64,000 bases of DNA from Ferrimonas lipolytica (GTDB taxonomy: Bacteria > Pseudomonadota > Gammaproteobacteria > Enterobacterales > Shewanellaceae), in the NCBI RefSeq assembly GCF_012295575.1, contig NZ_CP051180.1, forward strand, positions 1,612,001-1,676,000, written 5' to 3'. The notes under the pieces were generated by a model, which ran no database searches, had not been told where the DNA came from, and saw only the letters and a list, made by a program, of their open reading frames with translations. Made by a program: the position numbers and the translations under genes. This document shows positions 19,046-30,963 of the stretch, in pieces. Numbering within the stretch: position 1 is the first letter of the stretch; each line of letters opens with the position of its first letter.

Positions 19046-20112
19046 TGCGCCAGCCCATTTTATTTATCGACCGCGATGGTACCTTGGTCGAAGAGCCACC
19101 AATCGACAAGCAACTCGACCGCCTCGACAAACTAAAGTTTGAGCCGATGGTGATCCCAGCGTTACAGCAACTGCAAAATGCCGGCTACCGCTTGGTGATG
19201 GTATCTAATCAAGACGGGTTGGGCACCGATAGCTTCCCGCAAGCGGACTTCGATGCCCCCCATGACGCCATGATGACGATTTTCTCCAGCCAAGGCATCA
19301 ACTTCGATGAGGTATTAATCTGCCCTCACTTTGATGAAGACAACTGCAGCTGCCGAAAACCCAAACTGGGCTTAGTCCAGCGATACCTTAGCGAAGGTTT
19401 GATCGATTTCGAACGATCCGCTGTGATTGGCGACCGCGACACTGACATCAGCTTAGCGCAATCGATGGGTATACGCGGTATCAAATACGAGCCGAGCAAC
19501 AACGATTGGCTTGAAATTGTTAACCAACTGACTAGCCAAAATCGCCAAGCAACAGTGCGTCGTACCACCAAAGAAACCGACATCAGTATCACCGTTAACT
19601 TAGACCAAACGGCACCAATAAAAATTGCCACTGGCGTTGGATTTTTCGACCACATGTTGGAACAAATCTGTACCCACGGCGGCTTCTCCCTCGCAGTTAC
19701 TGTAGATGGCGATTACCACATCGACGATCACCACAGTGTTGAAGACACCGCGCTAGCGCTTGGTCAGGCATTGCGCCAAGCCCTTGGTGACAAACGTGGC
19801 ATTGGCCGTTTTGGTTTTGCCCTACCAATGGATGAATCACAAGCACAGTGTTTGCTTGATCTCTCCGGTCGCGCCTTCCTGCGCTTCGAAGCGGAATTTA
19901 ACCGCGATGCTGTCGGTGGTTTATCAACTGAGATGGTGCCGCACTTCTTCCGCTCACTGGCTGACGGCTTAGCCTGCACCCTGCACTTATCGGTTAATGG
20001 TGACAATGAACATCACAAGGTCGAGGCGCTGTTTAAAGTGCTAGGGCGAGCGTTACGTCAAGCCATTCGAAAACAAGGTGACGAACTGCCTTCCTCCAAA
20101 GGAGTGCTGTAA
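19045..20112 (+). CDS. hisB: Bifunctional histidinol-phosphatase / imidazoleglycerol-phosphate dehydratase HisB
   Basis: This 355-residue fusion has an N-terminal HAD phosphatase ([12 protein letters not shown], with zinc-binding [17 protein letters not shown]) and a C-terminal IGP dehydratase ([53 protein letters not shown]). The start is ATG 19045, in the TAATG junction with hisC and preceded by AAGGAGAG; the frame is open further upstream but inside hisC. The fusion is typical of enteric and related gammaproteobacteria. Confidence 0.97.
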   Translation: MRQPILFIDRDGTLVEEPPIDKQLDRLDKLKFEPMVIPALQQLQNAGYRLVMVSNQDGLGTDSFPQADFDAPHDAMMTIFSSQGINFDEVLICPHFDEDNCSCRKPKLGLVQRYLSEGLIDFERSAVIGDRDTDISLAQSMGIRGIKYEPSNNDWLEIVNQLTSQNRQATVRRTTKETDISITVNLDQTAPIKIATGVGFFDHMLEQICTHGGFSLAVTVDGDYHIDDHHSVEDTALALGQALRQALGDKRGIGRFGFALPMDESQAQCLLDLSGRAFLRFEAEFNRDAVGGLSTEMVPHFFRSLADGLACTLHLSVNGDNEHHKVEALFKVLGRALRQAIRKQGDELPSSKGVL

Positions 20113-20699
20113 TGACGGTCATCATCGATACCGGTTGCGCGAACTTTGCCTCGGTACAATTTGCCTTGAAGCGCCTGGGCTGTAACGCGCAAATCAGCGC
20201 TGACCCGGCCACCATCCTCAGTGCCGATCGGTTGATCCTGCCCGGTGTTGGTTCCGCCCAAGCGGCGATGCAAAAATTTACCGAGCGCGGCATCAGCGAG
20301 CTTTTACCCCAGATAGAGCAACCGTTATTGGGGATCTGCTTAGGGATGCAACTGCTAGGCGAATTCTCGCAAGAGGGCAACACCGCCTTACCGGGCTTAT
20401 TACCAGTGCAAACGGAGCGGTTGCACGCCAATGGTCAGCCACTACCGCACATGGGTTGGAATCGTATCGGCAATTTCGACCACCCACTGTTTAGTGGCAT
20501 CAATCACGGCGACTACGTTTACTTTGTTCACAGTTACGCAGTGCCGGTGGGTGAGTTGACCATCGCGCAAAGCAACTATGGCCAGCCTTTTAGTGCAGCC
20601 ATTGGCCGCGACAATTTGCTAGGAGTGCAGTTTCACCCTGAACGCAGCAGTGCCGTCGGCGCTCGTATTTTAAAGAACTTTCTGGAGATTTCGTTGTGA
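20112..20699 (+). CDS. hisH: Imidazole glycerol phosphate synthase glutaminase subunit HisH
   Basis: This 195-residue class I glutamine amidotransferase has the nucleophile in LLGICLGMQLLGEFS (Cys about residue 77) and the His-Glu pair in GVQFHPERSS. It delivers ammonia to HisF. It overlaps hisB by one base and hisA by four. Confidence 0.97.
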   Translation: MTVIIDTGCANFASVQFALKRLGCNAQISADPATILSADRLILPGVGSAQAAMQKFTERGISELLPQIEQPLLGICLGMQLLGEFSQEGNTALPGLLPVQTERLHANGQPLPHMGWNRIGNFDHPLFSGINHGDYVYFVHSYAVPVGELTIAQSNYGQPFSAAIGRDNLLGVQFHPERSSAVGARILKNFLEISL

Positions 20700-21433
20700 T
20701 CATTCCTGCTATCGATCTGATTAACGGCCAAGTGGTACGCCTGCAAAAAGGCGATTTCGACAAGGTCACCAATTTTGCATTCGATCCTATCGAACAGCTT
20801 TTAAGCTACCAAAATGCAGGCAGCGAACATCTTCACTTGGTTGATTTGGATGGTGCCCGTAACCCCGTCGATCGTCAACTAGACGCCATTGCCAACATCG
20901 CGGCGGCACTGGACGCACCAATTCAGGTTGGGGGTGGTATTCGCACCCAAAAAGAGGTTGAGACTCTACTGGAACTTGGCGTCAACCGTGTGGTTATCGG
21001 CTCCTTGGCGGTAAAAGAGCCGCAATTAGTGGCTTCTTGGCTGGAGCAGTATGGCGCCGAGCACATTACCATTGCCTTAGATGTATTACTCGATGCTGAC
21101 GGTAACCCAGAGGTACTCACCAATGGCTGGCAACAAGGCTCGGGTAAGCGCATGAGCGACGCTGTTGAGCCACTGTTGGCCGCTGGCATGAAACACGTTC
21201 TTTGTACCGACGTCGATCGCGACGGCATGATGTTTGGCCCTAACTTCGATCTTTATTACCGCTTACGCAAACAGTTCCCAATGCTCCAATGGCAAGCCTC
21301 TGGCGGCATTCACGCCCTTGATGATTTAGCCAAGCTAAAGCAGCTCAAGGTTGGGGGAGTAATCATCGGTAAAGCGTTGCTGTCTGGCAAGTTTACTTGT
21401 GAGGAGGCGTTGGCATGTTGGCAAAACGCATAA
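20696..21433 (+). CDS. hisA: Phosphoribosylformimino-AICAR ribotide isomerase HisA
   Basis: This 245-residue TIM barrel opens the ribose ring of ProFAR (Amadori rearrangement). It begins [20 protein letters not shown] with the catalytic Asp, and has [30 protein letters not shown] and [17 protein letters not shown]. The start is GTG within the hisH stop (GTGA). Its 3' end overlaps hisF by 19 bp. Confidence 0.97.
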   Translation: MIIPAIDLINGQVVRLQKGDFDKVTNFAFDPIEQLLSYQNAGSEHLHLVDLDGARNPVDRQLDAIANIAAALDAPIQVGGGIRTQKEVETLLELGVNRVVIGSLAVKEPQLVASWLEQYGAEHITIALDVLLDADGNPEVLTNGWQQGSGKRMSDAVEPLLAAGMKHVLCTDVDRDGMMFGPNFDLYYRLRKQFPMLQWQASGGIHALDDLAKLKQLKVGGVIIGKALLSGKFTCEEALACWQNA

Positions 21434-22188
21434 TCCCTTGCCTCGACGTTCGTGGCGGTAAAGTCGTTAAGGGGGTCCAGTTCAAAAACCACGAGATCGT
21501 GGGTGACATTGTGCCGCTGGCAGCACGCTATGCCGAAGAAGGTGCTGACGAACTGGTGTTTTATGACATCACCGCCAGTGTTGATGCCCGTACCGTCGAT
21601 AAAAGCTGGGTAAGCCGAGTTGCCGAGCAGCTTGATATTCCATTCTGTGTTGCCGGTGGCATCAAAACTGTTGACGATGCTGCTCAGATTTTAGCCGACG
21701 GTGCTGACAAAATCTCCATCAACAGCCCTGCTTTGGCCGATCCTAACCTGATTAACCGCTTGAATGACCGCTTTGGCCGTCAATGCGTGGTAGTTGGAAT
21801 TGACTCGTGGTTTGACGCCGACAGCGGTCACTATCGGGTTAAGCAATACACTGGCTGTGAAAGCTCAATCCAGGAAGCAGGTTGGCACACCGAAGATTGG
21901 GTAGAAGAGGTGCAACACCGCGGAGCCGGTGAGATTGTGCTCAACGTGATGAACCAAGATGGTGTCCGCGGTGGCTACGATATCAGTCAATTAGCAATGA
22001 TCCGCAAACGCTGCAGCGTGCCATTAATCGCCTCCGGTGGTGCTGGTACTATGGAACACTTTGCCGAAGTGTTTAAGCAAGCAGAGGTTGACGGCGCCCT
22101 CGCTGCTTCGGTGTTCCACAAACAGATCATCGCCATTCCAAAACTAAAACAATATTTGCAACAACAACAGGTGGAAATACGATTATGA
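21415..22188 (+). CDS. hisF: Imidazole glycerol phosphate synthase cyclase subunit HisF
   Basis: This 257-residue TIM barrel pairs with HisH to form imidazole glycerol phosphate and AICAR. Motifs: [21 protein letters not shown] (Asp catalytic), [49 protein letters not shown] and [11 protein letters not shown]. It overlaps hisA by 19 bp and hisI by 4 bp. Confidence 0.98.
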   Translation: MLAKRIIPCLDVRGGKVVKGVQFKNHEIVGDIVPLAARYAEEGADELVFYDITASVDARTVDKSWVSRVAEQLDIPFCVAGGIKTVDDAAQILADGADKISINSPALADPNLINRLNDRFGRQCVVVGIDSWFDADSGHYRVKQYTGCESSIQEAGWHTEDWVEEVQHRGAGEIVLNVMNQDGVRGGYDISQLAMIRKRCSVPLIASGGAGTMEHFAEVFKQAEVDGALAASVFHKQIIAIPKLKQYLQQQQVEIRL

Positions 22189-22784
22189 CAACCCTACCGA
22201 ACATCGATTGGGAAAAAGTCGACAACATGGTTCCGGCAATCGTGCAGCACCACCTTACCGGCCAAGTGTTAATGCAAGGCTACATGAACCCTGCTGCGCT
22301 GCAGCGGACCATCGATTGCCAAATGGTTACTTTTTTCAGCCGCAGTAAACAACGTTTATGGACCAAAGGTGAAGAGTCTGGCAATCACCTAAAACTGGTT
22401 ACCCTAGGATCCGACTGCGATCACGACAGCATTCTTATCCAAGCGTTACCGGTAGGCCCAACCTGCCACTTAGGGACAACCAGCTGTTTTGCCGATGTTG
22501 CTAACCAACCATTACTGGGCAAGCTAGCGGCAGTGGTTGCCTCCCGCCGCGACGGCGATCCCGACAGTAGCTACACCGCCCAACTGCTGCAGGGCAATCC
22601 TCGCCGAGTAGCACAAAAAGTCGGTGAAGAAGGAGTAGAGGTTGCCCTTGCTGCCGCCACCAACGACAAGCAAAACCTTAAGGATGAAGCCGCAGATCTG
22701 CTGTACCACCTGACGGTACTGTTAGAGCAGCAGCAAGTAAGCTTTGCAGAGGTTGCGCAAGTATTATTAAAGCGCGCTAAATAG
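22185..22784 (+). CDS. hisI: Bifunctional phosphoribosyl-AMP cyclohydrolase / phosphoribosyl-ATP pyrophosphatase HisIE
   Basis: This 199-residue fusion has an N-terminal cyclohydrolase ([44 protein letters not shown], zinc cysteines in [12 protein letters not shown]) and a C-terminal pyrophosphatase ([32 protein letters not shown]). It performs steps two and three of the pathway. It is the last gene of the operon, with a terminator after it. Confidence 0.97.
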   Translation: MTTLPNIDWEKVDNMVPAIVQHHLTGQVLMQGYMNPAALQRTIDCQMVTFFSRSKQRLWTKGEESGNHLKLVTLGSDCDHDSILIQALPVGPTCHLGTTSCFADVANQPLLGKLAAVVASRRDGDPDSSYTAQLLQGNPRRVAQKVGEEGVEVALAAATNDKQNLKDEAADLLYHLTVLLEQQQVSFAEVAQVLLKRAK

Positions 22785-22813
22785 CCGCTTTACCTCGTAG
22801 ACAGCGCTTACAG

Positions 22814-22845
22814 CGAAAAGCCAGCTACTATGTAGTTGGCTTTCT
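22814..22845 (+). terminator. Terminator of the his operon
   Basis: Stem AAAGCCAGCTA / TAGTTGGCTTT (one G-T pair) with a short loop and TTTCTT. From here to the mobile element at 22963 I see nothing else. Confidence 0.85.
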
Positions 22846-22962
22846 TGATCGCGCCCTATAATTCAATAATCGCACTACCACCTCAACTGGAATCGAGAAA
22901 GGGATCATAGATTTAACGGGTGAATACGGATAAATACGTCAATATCAATAAGGTTAAGTAAA

Positions 22963-23255
22963 GGCAGTGTCACAATTAATTGCTGAGGTTTCCCTTAAGC
23001 CTTCGGCTGCACCGATTTCGGTGCTTGTAGGGGACAATGTCGCGGTGGTGACGGCACATTCTTGTATGCATTAGGGGGGAGCTTCGCCCCCTTTGGAATC
23101 CCCCCTTTGCCTTAGGTCGCAGTCCAAAACGCTTCGCTGAACTGCTCCAATGCGGCAGAAGATCAACGACGGCAGTGCTTTCCCCTTGTATCAACACTCG
23201 CCTAGCCGCTTCTTTAACAACGTTGGAAATAACAACACTTAGTTGGTACACAGCC
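22963..23255 (-). mobile_element. MITE-like element, copy D (full length, 293 bp)
   Basis: It reads GGCAGTGTCACAATTAATTG at the left and TTAGTTGGTACACAGCC at the right. The 8-bp duplication TAAGTAAA is perfect (22955-22962 and 23256-23263). All internal hairpin blocks are present: GCACCGATTTCGGTGC, the GGGGGGAGCTTCGCCCCC block and the cagtcc block. It abuts an imperfect terminator-like hairpin. Confidence 0.92.
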
Positions 23256-23258
23256 TAA

Positions 23259-23336
23259 GTAAAGCCATATATAGCAACCACTACTAGTAATAACCTAGTT
23301 AACGGTAACCCAACTGTATGGCTTTACGCGATTTTT
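23259..23336 (+). other. Long inverted repeat beside copy D, possible terminator
   Basis: GTAAAGCCATA (23259-23269) is matched by TATGGCTTTAC (23317-23327), an 11-bp perfect inverted repeat with a 47-nt loop, followed by GCGATTTTTG. Part of one arm belongs to the target duplication of copy D. It may be a remote terminator or a structured RNA. The rest of 23337-23563 shows no gene; a promoter for the next gene is expected there. Confidence 0.45.
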
Positions 23337-23563
23337 GTTGAGACGTACCACACGGCTATGCTGAGTAAACAACAATAATACTGTTATGGCTAAACCAACC
23401 TGATGAAAATAAATTACACAGCTTAACTAACAGTTATATCGAAGCTTATTTTGTGATGTCTTAAATCTGTGCCAATTTTGCGACAACAGAATTCAGTTTC
23501 CACGCGCGTTCTGTAACCGTTTTGCCACACTTGCCTCGCTTTCACAATCCTGAGGAGGATGAG

Positions 23564-24319
23564 ATGCGTCGAATTCAACAATACGTAGTGGCAATGTGCT
23601 TGAGTGTATTAGCAATTGGCAGCCACGCCTGGGCTAACGATCTTGCTGACATGTGGGTTATCACGCCTAAAGAGGGAAAACGGACAGAGTTTGAAAAGGC
23701 ATTTAAACAACACGTCGCCTTTCGAGAGAAACAAAATGATCCTCGCTCTTGGCAAGTATTCACCCCTGCAGTAGGTGCTGATCTTGATCACTATATCGTT
23801 CGAGCTTGTTGCTTTAGTTGGGCCGACATGGACAGCTACCGCGATTGGGCCGGAAACGCTAAAACCGGCGAGCATTGGCAGACTAACGTCAACCAGCTGG
23901 TTGGTAAGGTATCGCACTACCTATCTGAGCTTGATGCGGAAAATTCACACTGGCCAGAAGATGCACCAGACTATCGTTACTTTGAAGTAGTGTCGCTCTA
24001 CCCCAAGCAGGGCCATGGCAGTGAGATTGGTAAAGATATGAAGGCCATTAGTGATGCAGCCAAGGCGATGGAGTGGGATGAGCACTGGGCTTGGCGTTGG
24101 ACCATTGGTGGCCCGACAGAGCTAACGTTGGTGTTCCCGTACACTAATTGGGCGGACATGAAACAACCGGAGCCAAGTTTCGCAGAACGCTTAGCCAAGC
24201 AGATGGACTCGGAGGATGAGGCAAAGGCTCTAATGCAGCGCTGGTCGAAGCATTTTAAGCATAGTGAATCGACCATCTACCGACACAATGCCGAGATGTC
24301 GATGAAGCCGACTAAGTAG
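23564..24319 (+). CDS. Exported protein of unknown function
   Basis: This 251-residue protein has a clear signal peptide (MRRIQQYVVAMCLSVLAIG..HAWA, cleavage near residue 24). The start is ATG 23564, with GAGGAGG just upstream; the frame is open further up without a ribosome site. The mature part seems to hold two related halves, each with a segment like LADMWVITPKEGKRTEFEKAF and RYFEVVSLYPKQGHGSEIGK, plus tryptophan-rich strands (SWADMDSYRDW, TNWADMKQPE). This suggests a duplicated ferredoxin-like (ABM/NIPSNAP-like) fold, by inference only. It has its own terminator. Confidence 0.8.
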   Translation: MRRIQQYVVAMCLSVLAIGSHAWANDLADMWVITPKEGKRTEFEKAFKQHVAFREKQNDPRSWQVFTPAVGADLDHYIVRACCFSWADMDSYRDWAGNAKTGEHWQTNVNQLVGKVSHYLSELDAENSHWPEDAPDYRYFEVVSLYPKQGHGSEIGKDMKAISDAAKAMEWDEHWAWRWTIGGPTELTLVFPYTNWADMKQPEPSFAERLAKQMDSEDEAKALMQRWSKHFKHSESTIYRHNAEMSMKPTK

Positions 24320-24330
24320 GTTGGACAACT

Positions 24331-24364
24331 AAAAAAAACGCCGCCCAAGTTGGGCGGCGTTTTC
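24331..24364. terminator. Bidirectional terminator between the exported protein gene and ihfA
   Basis: Stem AACGCCGCCCAA / TTGGGCGGCGTT with an A run before and a T run after. It serves both convergent genes. Confidence 0.93.
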
Positions 24365-24366
24365 AT

Positions 24367-24669
24367 TTATTCACCGTGAAGCTGTGCTGACTCTTCAATC
24401 CGGGCTTTTAACTTTTGCCCTGGTCGGAAAGTCACAACCCGGCGAGCGGAAATTGGAATATCTTCGCCCGTTTTTGGATTCCGTCCGGGTCTTTCTGTCT
24501 TTTCCCTAAGATCGAAGTTCCCAAAACCCGACAGTTTTACCTGCTCACCTGACTCCAAGGCTAAGCGGATCTCCTCAAAATAGGCCTCCACCAAGTCTTT
24601 AGCGTCACGTTTGTGCAGTTTTAACTCCTCAATAAGGAGTTCTGCCATATCGGCTTTGGTCAGTGCCAT
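24367..24669 (-). CDS. ihfA: Integration host factor subunit alpha
   Basis: This 100-residue HU/IHF protein starts [16 protein letters not shown]. It has [45 protein letters not shown], including the DNA-intercalating proline arm. With IhfB it bends DNA at specific sites; the sigma-54 flagellar promoter in this window may need it. It is 2 bp downstream of pheT, as in E. coli pheST-ihfA. Confidence 0.97.
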   Translation of the reverse strand: MALTKADMAELLIEELKLHKRDAKDLVEAYFEEIRLALESGEQVKLSGFGNFDLREKTERPGRNPKTGEDIPISARRVVTFRPGQKLKARIEESAQLHGE

Positions 24670-24671
24670 AT

Positions 24672-27059
24672 TCAGTCCCTCAACTGTGCGTTGAATTCTG
24701 ATTGCAGTGATGCGACAACATTATCGACGATATCAGCAATCTCTTTCTCTTCAAGAGTGCGGTCAACCGATTGCAGTGTCAGCGCGATAGCCAAACTCTT
24801 CTGACCATCCGCAACACCTTTACCAGTATATACGTCGAACAAGTTTACGCCAACTAACTGATTTCCGCCAACTTTTCTTATCAATTTCTCTACATCTCCT
24901 GCACCGATGTTGTCATCAACGACAACAGCGATATCACGGCGATTCGCAGGAAACTTAGAAACAGCAACGGCTTTAGGCAGACGACGCTCGGTGATGGCAG
25001 CTAACGACACCTCAAACACAACCGTTCGACCATTCAGGCCAAGCTTCTTCTCGTGTTGTGGGTGGATAGCGCCAATCAAGCCGATTACTTCATCGCCCAT
25101 CATGATTTCAGCGGTTTGACCTGGGTGCAGAGCTGGATGGTTAGCCTTACGGAACGAGAACTTGTGGCTATCGTTGGTTAGGCCCATAACCGCTTCTAGA
25201 TCACCTTTAAGATCAAAAAAGTCTACGCTATTGGCTGTCATGTCCCAGTGCTCTTCACCGGTAGTACCAGCGATAACAGCCGCTAAGCGAGGCTCTTGAC
25301 GCATGCCATTTTCAGCAGCTTCATCAGGGATAAAACGCAAGCCAGATTCGAAGAAGCGAACGCGCCCCTGCTGACGAGCTTGGTTGTGTGCTACGGCGCC
25401 CAGTAATCCAGTCCAAAGTGATACGCGCATGGCGGACATTTCAGAGCTGATTGGATTTGGGAGAATCAACGCGTCTTGACCCGGATGCAGCCGTTCTTGC
25501 AGCTTAGGATCAACGAAGCTATAAGTGATGGCTTCTTGGAAACCACGATCAACCATTAGGCTGCGTACCCGTGCTACTGGCAGCGAGGCCTCGCGGTGAT
25601 CGGTCATTTGCAACTGCGCCACAGGTGCCAAATTAGGGATGTTGTTGTAGCCGTAGATACGCGCTACCTCTTCAATCAAGTCTTGCTCGATCTCCATGTC
25701 GAAACGCCAGCTTGGGGCAATCGCTTGCCAGCCGCCATTAACTGCGCTGATGTTGCAGCCCAGACGAGTCAGGATCTGCTCTACGTCTTCATCGCTAATC
25801 ACGTGGCCAAGCAGGTTATCAAGCTTTTCGCGACGCAGGGTGATGGTCGCTTGCTTTGGCAGGTGCGCAGCAGATGCTGTTTCGACAACCGGACCAACTT
25901 CGCCACCACATATTTCAACCAACAGTGCGGTTGCACGCTCCATCGCTTTGGTTTGCAAAAGCGAGTCTACGCCACGCTCAAAACGGTGCGATGCATCGGT
26001 GTGCAAACCGTAAGAGCGTGCTTTGCCGATGATAGACAACGGGTTGAAGAAGGCACACTCCAGCAGTACTTCGGTAGTTTCAGTAGTAACACCTGAGTGT
26101 TCACCACCGAAGATCCCTGCCAATGCCAAAGGGCCGTTATCATCAGCGATCAACAGCGTGTCGGTGCGTGGAGTGATCTCGTTGCCGTCCAGTAGTGTCA
26201 GCTTTTCTTCACCATTAGCCAGACGAACTTGAATATCACCCGCCAGCTTGCTGCGATCGAACGCGTGCAGTGGTTGACCCAGCTCTAACATCACGTATGC
26301 GGTGATATCTACCACTGGGTCGATTGAGCGAATGCCACTACGACGCAGACGCTCTTGCATCCACAACGGAGTTGCTGCTTTAACATTGACGTTGTTAATC
26401 ACACGGGCTAAGTAACGAGGGCAATGCTCCGGTGCGGTAACATTGATGCCATGAGCAGCGTCAATAGTGGTAGCAACGGTTTCGATTACTGCTTCGTTAA
26501 CGGCGATGCGGTTAAGTACACCTACTTCACGAGCCAAGCCATTTAAGCCTAAGCAATCGGCGCGGTTCGGAGTTAGGTCAACCTCGATGATGTTGTCATC
26601 AAGATCTAGGAATTCTCGGATATCAGTACCCAGTACTGCATCTTCTGGTAGCTCCATGATGCCATCGGACTCGACGTCGATGCCCAGCTCGGTGAACGAA
26701 CACAGCATGCCGTGAGAAGGCTGACCACGAAGTTTTGCTTTCTTAATCTTGAAGCCGCCCGGTAGTACCGCACCAACGGTAGCCACAGCCACTTTAAGAC
26801 CAAGACGACAGTTGGCCGCACCACAAACGATATCGAGCAGTTCTTCGGCGCCGATATCAACTTTGGTTACTTGCAGCTTGTCGGCGTCTGGATGTTGGCC
26901 ACATTCAACTACCTGACCGATTTTCACACCGGTAAATTCTGCCGCTACTGGTTCTACGCCATCAACTTCAAGACCTGCCATGGAGATCTGCTCAGACAGC
27001 TCTTCAGTAGACAGAGATGGATTGGCCCACTGACGTAGCCAAGATTCACTGAATTTCAT
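24672..27059 (-). CDS. pheT: Phenylalanine--tRNA ligase beta subunit
   Basis: This 795-residue protein has an N-terminal tRNA-binding OB fold (VGEVVE-like [19 protein letters not shown]), B3/4 editing domain, B5 domain and a C-terminal FDX-ACB domain ([15 protein letters not shown]). It forms the alpha2-beta2 enzyme with PheS. The length matches E. coli (795). It is 14 bp downstream of pheS. Confidence 0.98.
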   Translation of the reverse strand: MKFSESWLRQWANPSLSTEELSEQISMAGLEVDGVEPVAAEFTGVKIGQVVECGQHPDADKLQVTKVDIGAEELLDIVCGAANCRLGLKVAVATVGAVLPGGFKIKKAKLRGQPSHGMLCSFTELGIDVESDGIMELPEDAVLGTDIREFLDLDDNIIEVDLTPNRADCLGLNGLAREVGVLNRIAVNEAVIETVATTIDAAHGINVTAPEHCPRYLARVINNVNVKAATPLWMQERLRRSGIRSIDPVVDITAYVMLELGQPLHAFDRSKLAGDIQVRLANGEEKLTLLDGNEITPRTDTLLIADDNGPLALAGIFGGEHSGVTTETTEVLLECAFFNPLSIIGKARSYGLHTDASHRFERGVDSLLQTKAMERATALLVEICGGEVGPVVETASAAHLPKQATITLRREKLDNLLGHVISDEDVEQILTRLGCNISAVNGGWQAIAPSWRFDMEIEQDLIEEVARIYGYNNIPNLAPVAQLQMTDHREASLPVARVRSLMVDRGFQEAITYSFVDPKLQERLHPGQDALILPNPISSEMSAMRVSLWTGLLGAVAHNQARQQGRVRFFESGLRFIPDEAAENGMRQEPRLAAVIAGTTGEEHWDMTANSVDFFDLKGDLEAVMGLTNDSHKFSFRKANHPALHPGQTAEIMMGDEVIGLIGAIHPQHEKKLGLNGRTVVFEVSLAAITERRLPKAVAVSKFPANRRDIAVVVDDNIGAGDVEKLIRKVGGNQLVGVNLFDVYTGKGVADGQKSLAIALTLQSVDRTLEEKEIADIVDNVVASLQSEFNAQLRD

Positions 27060-27073
27060 TATCTATGCCCTTC

Positions 27074-28123
<1,050 letters not shown>

Positions 28124-28297
28124 TTATCAAAGCGTTGAGCAAAAGCCCGTTATCGTACTAACTCACGATAAGGTGCCACAAAAGTGTAGTTGTAGTTGTT
28201 TTGTTCACCAACTGAGCACATTGGGAAAAAGTTATTACTCTCCGACGAGAAAATTTACCCAACTACTCACAGTTAACCGCAAATGGTCGATAGAAGC

Positions 28298-28324
28298 TTT
28301 AGATTACATCTAAGGTGCCGACAC
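28298..28324 (+). promoter_or_regulatory. Putative sigma-28 (FliA) promoter of the chemoreceptor
   Basis: TTTAGATT, 11 bp, GCCGACAC resembles the FliA consensus TAAAGTTT-N11-GCCGATAA, with 5/8 and 6/8 matches and exact spacing. It lies 35 bp before the receptor start, a sensible distance. Motility-regulon control of an MCP gene is expected. Confidence 0.6.
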
Positions 28325-28359
28325 ACTGACTACCTCTCAAATTTTGAGTACATCACACT

Positions 28360-29835
28360 ATGACAGCCACCCCCTTTGGCCATTTTGATTCGCTATTGAT
28401 CAAAACTTCGATTAACCAGAAGCTCTGGGTAATCTCCATTGGCCCCATACTCGCTTTGCTGTTCTTTACTGCAACGCTACTCAATGAACAAACGGAGATT
28501 ATTGAGCACCATACTCAGCAGCAACTTACCGCCACCGTTAACCAACTAAGTGAGACATTAACGCCTTTAATTGACTCACTCTCCCCAGCACAAATAATGC
28601 AGCTCAATAACAGCATCAAATCCGGTGGCATTAGTAAAAATGATAATGGCAGCGGTCATGGCGAGATTACGGTTAAGGGCAACCAATACCATGCCACTGC
28701 AGCACTTGGGTCCCATCACTACGTGTATGCGTACGCCGCACGAATTGCCCCTTATCAAGTAGTTAAGCAACATACCGAACTGATGCTGTTGCTGGCTGTG
28801 ACGGTGTTGTTCAGTGCTTGGTTTGGTTACTTAGTAGTAAGCTATTTCCGCAACTCGGTAGAACGACTGACACAGGTCATGGCGCTGGGTTCAGCTAATG
28901 ATTTAACTGTACGCATTAACTTCCCCCCTGGCCGCGATGAGTTCAGCCCATTGGCGAATCACATCGATGAGTTGATTGCGACCCGACAGCGGGTTGTAAC
29001 CAATCTGTTAGCGGTCTCTGGCGAGTTACAGCGTGCCGCGACAACCTTGCAGGGGGATGCTGGCAACAGCAACGAGCTGTCCGTTAAGCAGCGCCAGCAT
29101 ATTGACAATTTAGCCACCGCAATGGAACAGATGAATGCCACCGTTGCTGAGGTGGCCAGCCATGCAGAGCAAACCTCGCAAGAAACCCAACAAGCCACCG
29201 TTGACGCTACCCGCGGCCAGCAGCAGATTAGCGACACCATTGGCAGTATCGAAAAGTTAGTGGCAGACGTTCACAACGCCTCCGATGCGGTTGTTCAAGT
29301 TAATACCAACGCCGCCGGTATTGATGATGTTGTAACCACAATTAATGCCATCTCAGAGCAAACTAATCTACTGGCACTGAACGCCGCCATTGAAGCAGCA
29401 CGGGCTGGCGAGCAAGGTCGTGGCTTTGCGGTGGTCGCTGATGAGGTCCGTTCGTTGGCTGGTCGCACTCAGCAAGCGACAGTTGAGATCCAGCAGATGA
29501 TCGAAGAGCTGCAACAGGGAATGAACTCGCTGGAGCAGATCATGCGCAACACCGTTAATCTAGCGGAGAGCGGCCGAAAAATGGTCAGCCAGGCAGGAAA
29601 CGATCTAACCCAGATCACCAACCACTCGCAGACAGTATTTTCTATGAGTGCTCAGATCGCCACTGCCGCTGAAGAGCAAAGCGCAGTTGCTCAAGAGATT
29701 GTTGGCAACCTGTTACTGATCCGTAATGAATCGCACGAACTTGAAGTTGCCTCAACGAGCTCAAAACAAGCATCTGAACAAGTTGGTGCGACGGCTAATT
29801 CACTCAGCGACAGCCTAAGCAAGCTGCGAGTTTAA
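28360..29835 (+). CDS. Methyl-accepting chemotaxis protein
   Basis: This 491-residue transmembrane chemoreceptor has membrane segments at about residues 22-42 and 138-162, with a small periplasmic region of roughly 95 residues between them. HAMP follows, then a long signalling domain. The hairpin tip is [39 protein letters not shown] (read in parts), diagnostic of MCPs that bind CheA/CheW. The ligand cannot be inferred. No CheR-tethering pentapeptide is seen at the C-terminus (SLSKLRV). It has its own terminator and is not in a che operon. Confidence 0.95.
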   Translation: MTATPFGHFDSLLIKTSINQKLWVISIGPILALLFFTATLLNEQTEIIEHHTQQQLTATVNQLSETLTPLIDSLSPAQIMQLNNSIKSGGISKNDNGSGHGEITVKGNQYHATAALGSHHYVYAYAARIAPYQVVKQHTELMLLLAVTVLFSAWFGYLVVSYFRNSVERLTQVMALGSANDLTVRINFPPGRDEFSPLANHIDELIATRQRVVTNLLAVSGELQRAATTLQGDAGNSNELSVKQRQHIDNLATAMEQMNATVAEVASHAEQTSQETQQATVDATRGQQQISDTIGSIEKLVADVHNASDAVVQVNTNAAGIDDVVTTINAISEQTNLLALNAAIEAARAGEQGRGFAVVADEVRSLAGRTQQATVEIQQMIEELQQGMNSLEQIMRNTVNLAESGRKMVSQAGNDLTQITNHSQTVFSMSAQIATAAEEQSAVAQEIVGNLLLIRNESHELEVASTSSKQASEQVGATANSLSDSLSKLRV

Positions 29836-29870
29836 TAGCGTAGACTTGACGACTTTACTAATCATCTTAC

Positions 29871-29896
29871 TAAACCGCCCTTGAGGCGGTTTTTGG
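29871..29896 (+). terminator. Terminator of the chemoreceptor gene
   Basis: Stem AAACCGCC / GGCGGTTT with loop CTTGA and a T run. No gene lies from here to 30485; the stretch holds mobile element copy E, then about 214 bp (30272-30485) without recognisable features beyond the likely promoter of the next gene. Confidence 0.9.
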
Positions 29897-29977
29897 GATC
29901 TGGGCCTTAGAGTAAAGCCCTAACCTAATCCAAGTTAATCTAGCAGCTGATCTGCTTGATACCGCAGCGCTTCTTAG

Positions 29978-30271
29978 GGCTGTGTACCAATTAAGCGTTG
30001 TTCTTTCCAATGCTGTTAAAGCAGCGGCTAGGCAAGTTTTGATACAACGGGTAAAGCACTACCGCTATTGATCTTCTGCCGCATTGGCGCAGTTCAGCGA
30101 AGCGTTTTTGACGGCGACCTAAGGCAAAGGGGGATTCCAAAGAGGGCGAAGCTCCCCCCCTAATGCATACAAAAATGTGCCGTCGCCACCGCGACATAGT
30201 CCCCTAAAAGCACCGAAATCGGTGAAGCCTAAGGCTTAAGATAAACTTCAACAGCTAACTACGACACAGCC
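29978..30271 (+). mobile_element. MITE-like element, copy E (full length, 294 bp)
   Basis: It starts GGCTGTGTACCAATTAAGCG and ends GCTAACTACGACACAGCC. The 8-bp duplication CTTCTTAG is perfect (29970-29977 and 30272-30279). The interior is complete and serves well as a reference copy. It lies 80 bp past the chemoreceptor terminator. Confidence 0.93.
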
Positions 30272-30485
30272 CTTCTTAGTGCAACTGATATTCGCCCCTG
30301 CGGTGGAACTTATCGACACACTGTACCTTTTAGCAACACCACGTTAACATGAGGGCATCTTAATTTGCTTCAGTTGAACCAATAATCACCTGAATATCCT
30401 AGATTTAATGGTAACCCACCCAATGTAGGGTTCGATTACCAGTTACATCGGTACTGACATCCATTACGGTTTAACGGAGTGAACC

Positions 30486-30896
30486 ATGAATAAAACCACC
30501 CTGCTGAGTATTGGTACCATCGCCGTTGGTTTAGGCTTTGCCATCTGGGCGATGTCAACCACAAGCGAACGCGAGGATAGTACCACTACGACAACGGCTG
30601 CACAGTCAGCCGAGATGGTTCAAATTGCTCAGTGCAGCGCTTATTACGATATTAGCTCCGGTACCATTAAGCGTATGGGTGTTGCACGCATGGCTTCCGT
30701 TGCAGATAGGCTCGCGGCTTCATCCGTAGCACTTAAAGAGCGATTAACAGCGCAGAGCAGCGCAGCGATAACAACCAAACTGGTTACCGACGCTAACCAC
30801 AACTTGATGGCTATGCTAGATTCTCCCGATCAACTCGGGCCGCTGATGCAGAAATTCAAACAGCCATGCCAAGAATTGCTCATCCAAGGCAGTTGA
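30486..30896 (+). CDS. Small membrane-anchored or exported protein of unknown function
   Basis: This 136-residue protein has an N-terminal hydrophobic segment (TLLSIGTIAVGLGFAIWAM), then a threonine-rich linker and a helical domain with two cysteines (AQCSAYYDIS and KQPCQELL) that could form a periplasmic disulfide. A ribosome site (GGAGTGAACC) precedes the ATG. I do not recognise the family. It is followed after 67 bp by a MerC-type gene on the same strand and may share its transcript. Confidence 0.72.
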   Translation: MNKTTLLSIGTIAVGLGFAIWAMSTTSEREDSTTTTTAAQSAEMVQIAQCSAYYDISSGTIKRMGVARMASVADRLAASSVALKERLTAQSSAAITTKLVTDANHNLMAMLDSPDQLGPLMQKFKQPCQELLIQGS

Positions 30897-30963
30897 TAAT
30901 AATTCTTGTTTAGATCTTGGCGCCGTGATTTAATGCCGCCTCTTTAATTACGGCGGCCTCACT

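Noticed and set aside
30411-30450. GGGTTCGATTACC looks like a tRNA T arm
   Set aside because: No acceptor, D or anticodon arm can be built around it.
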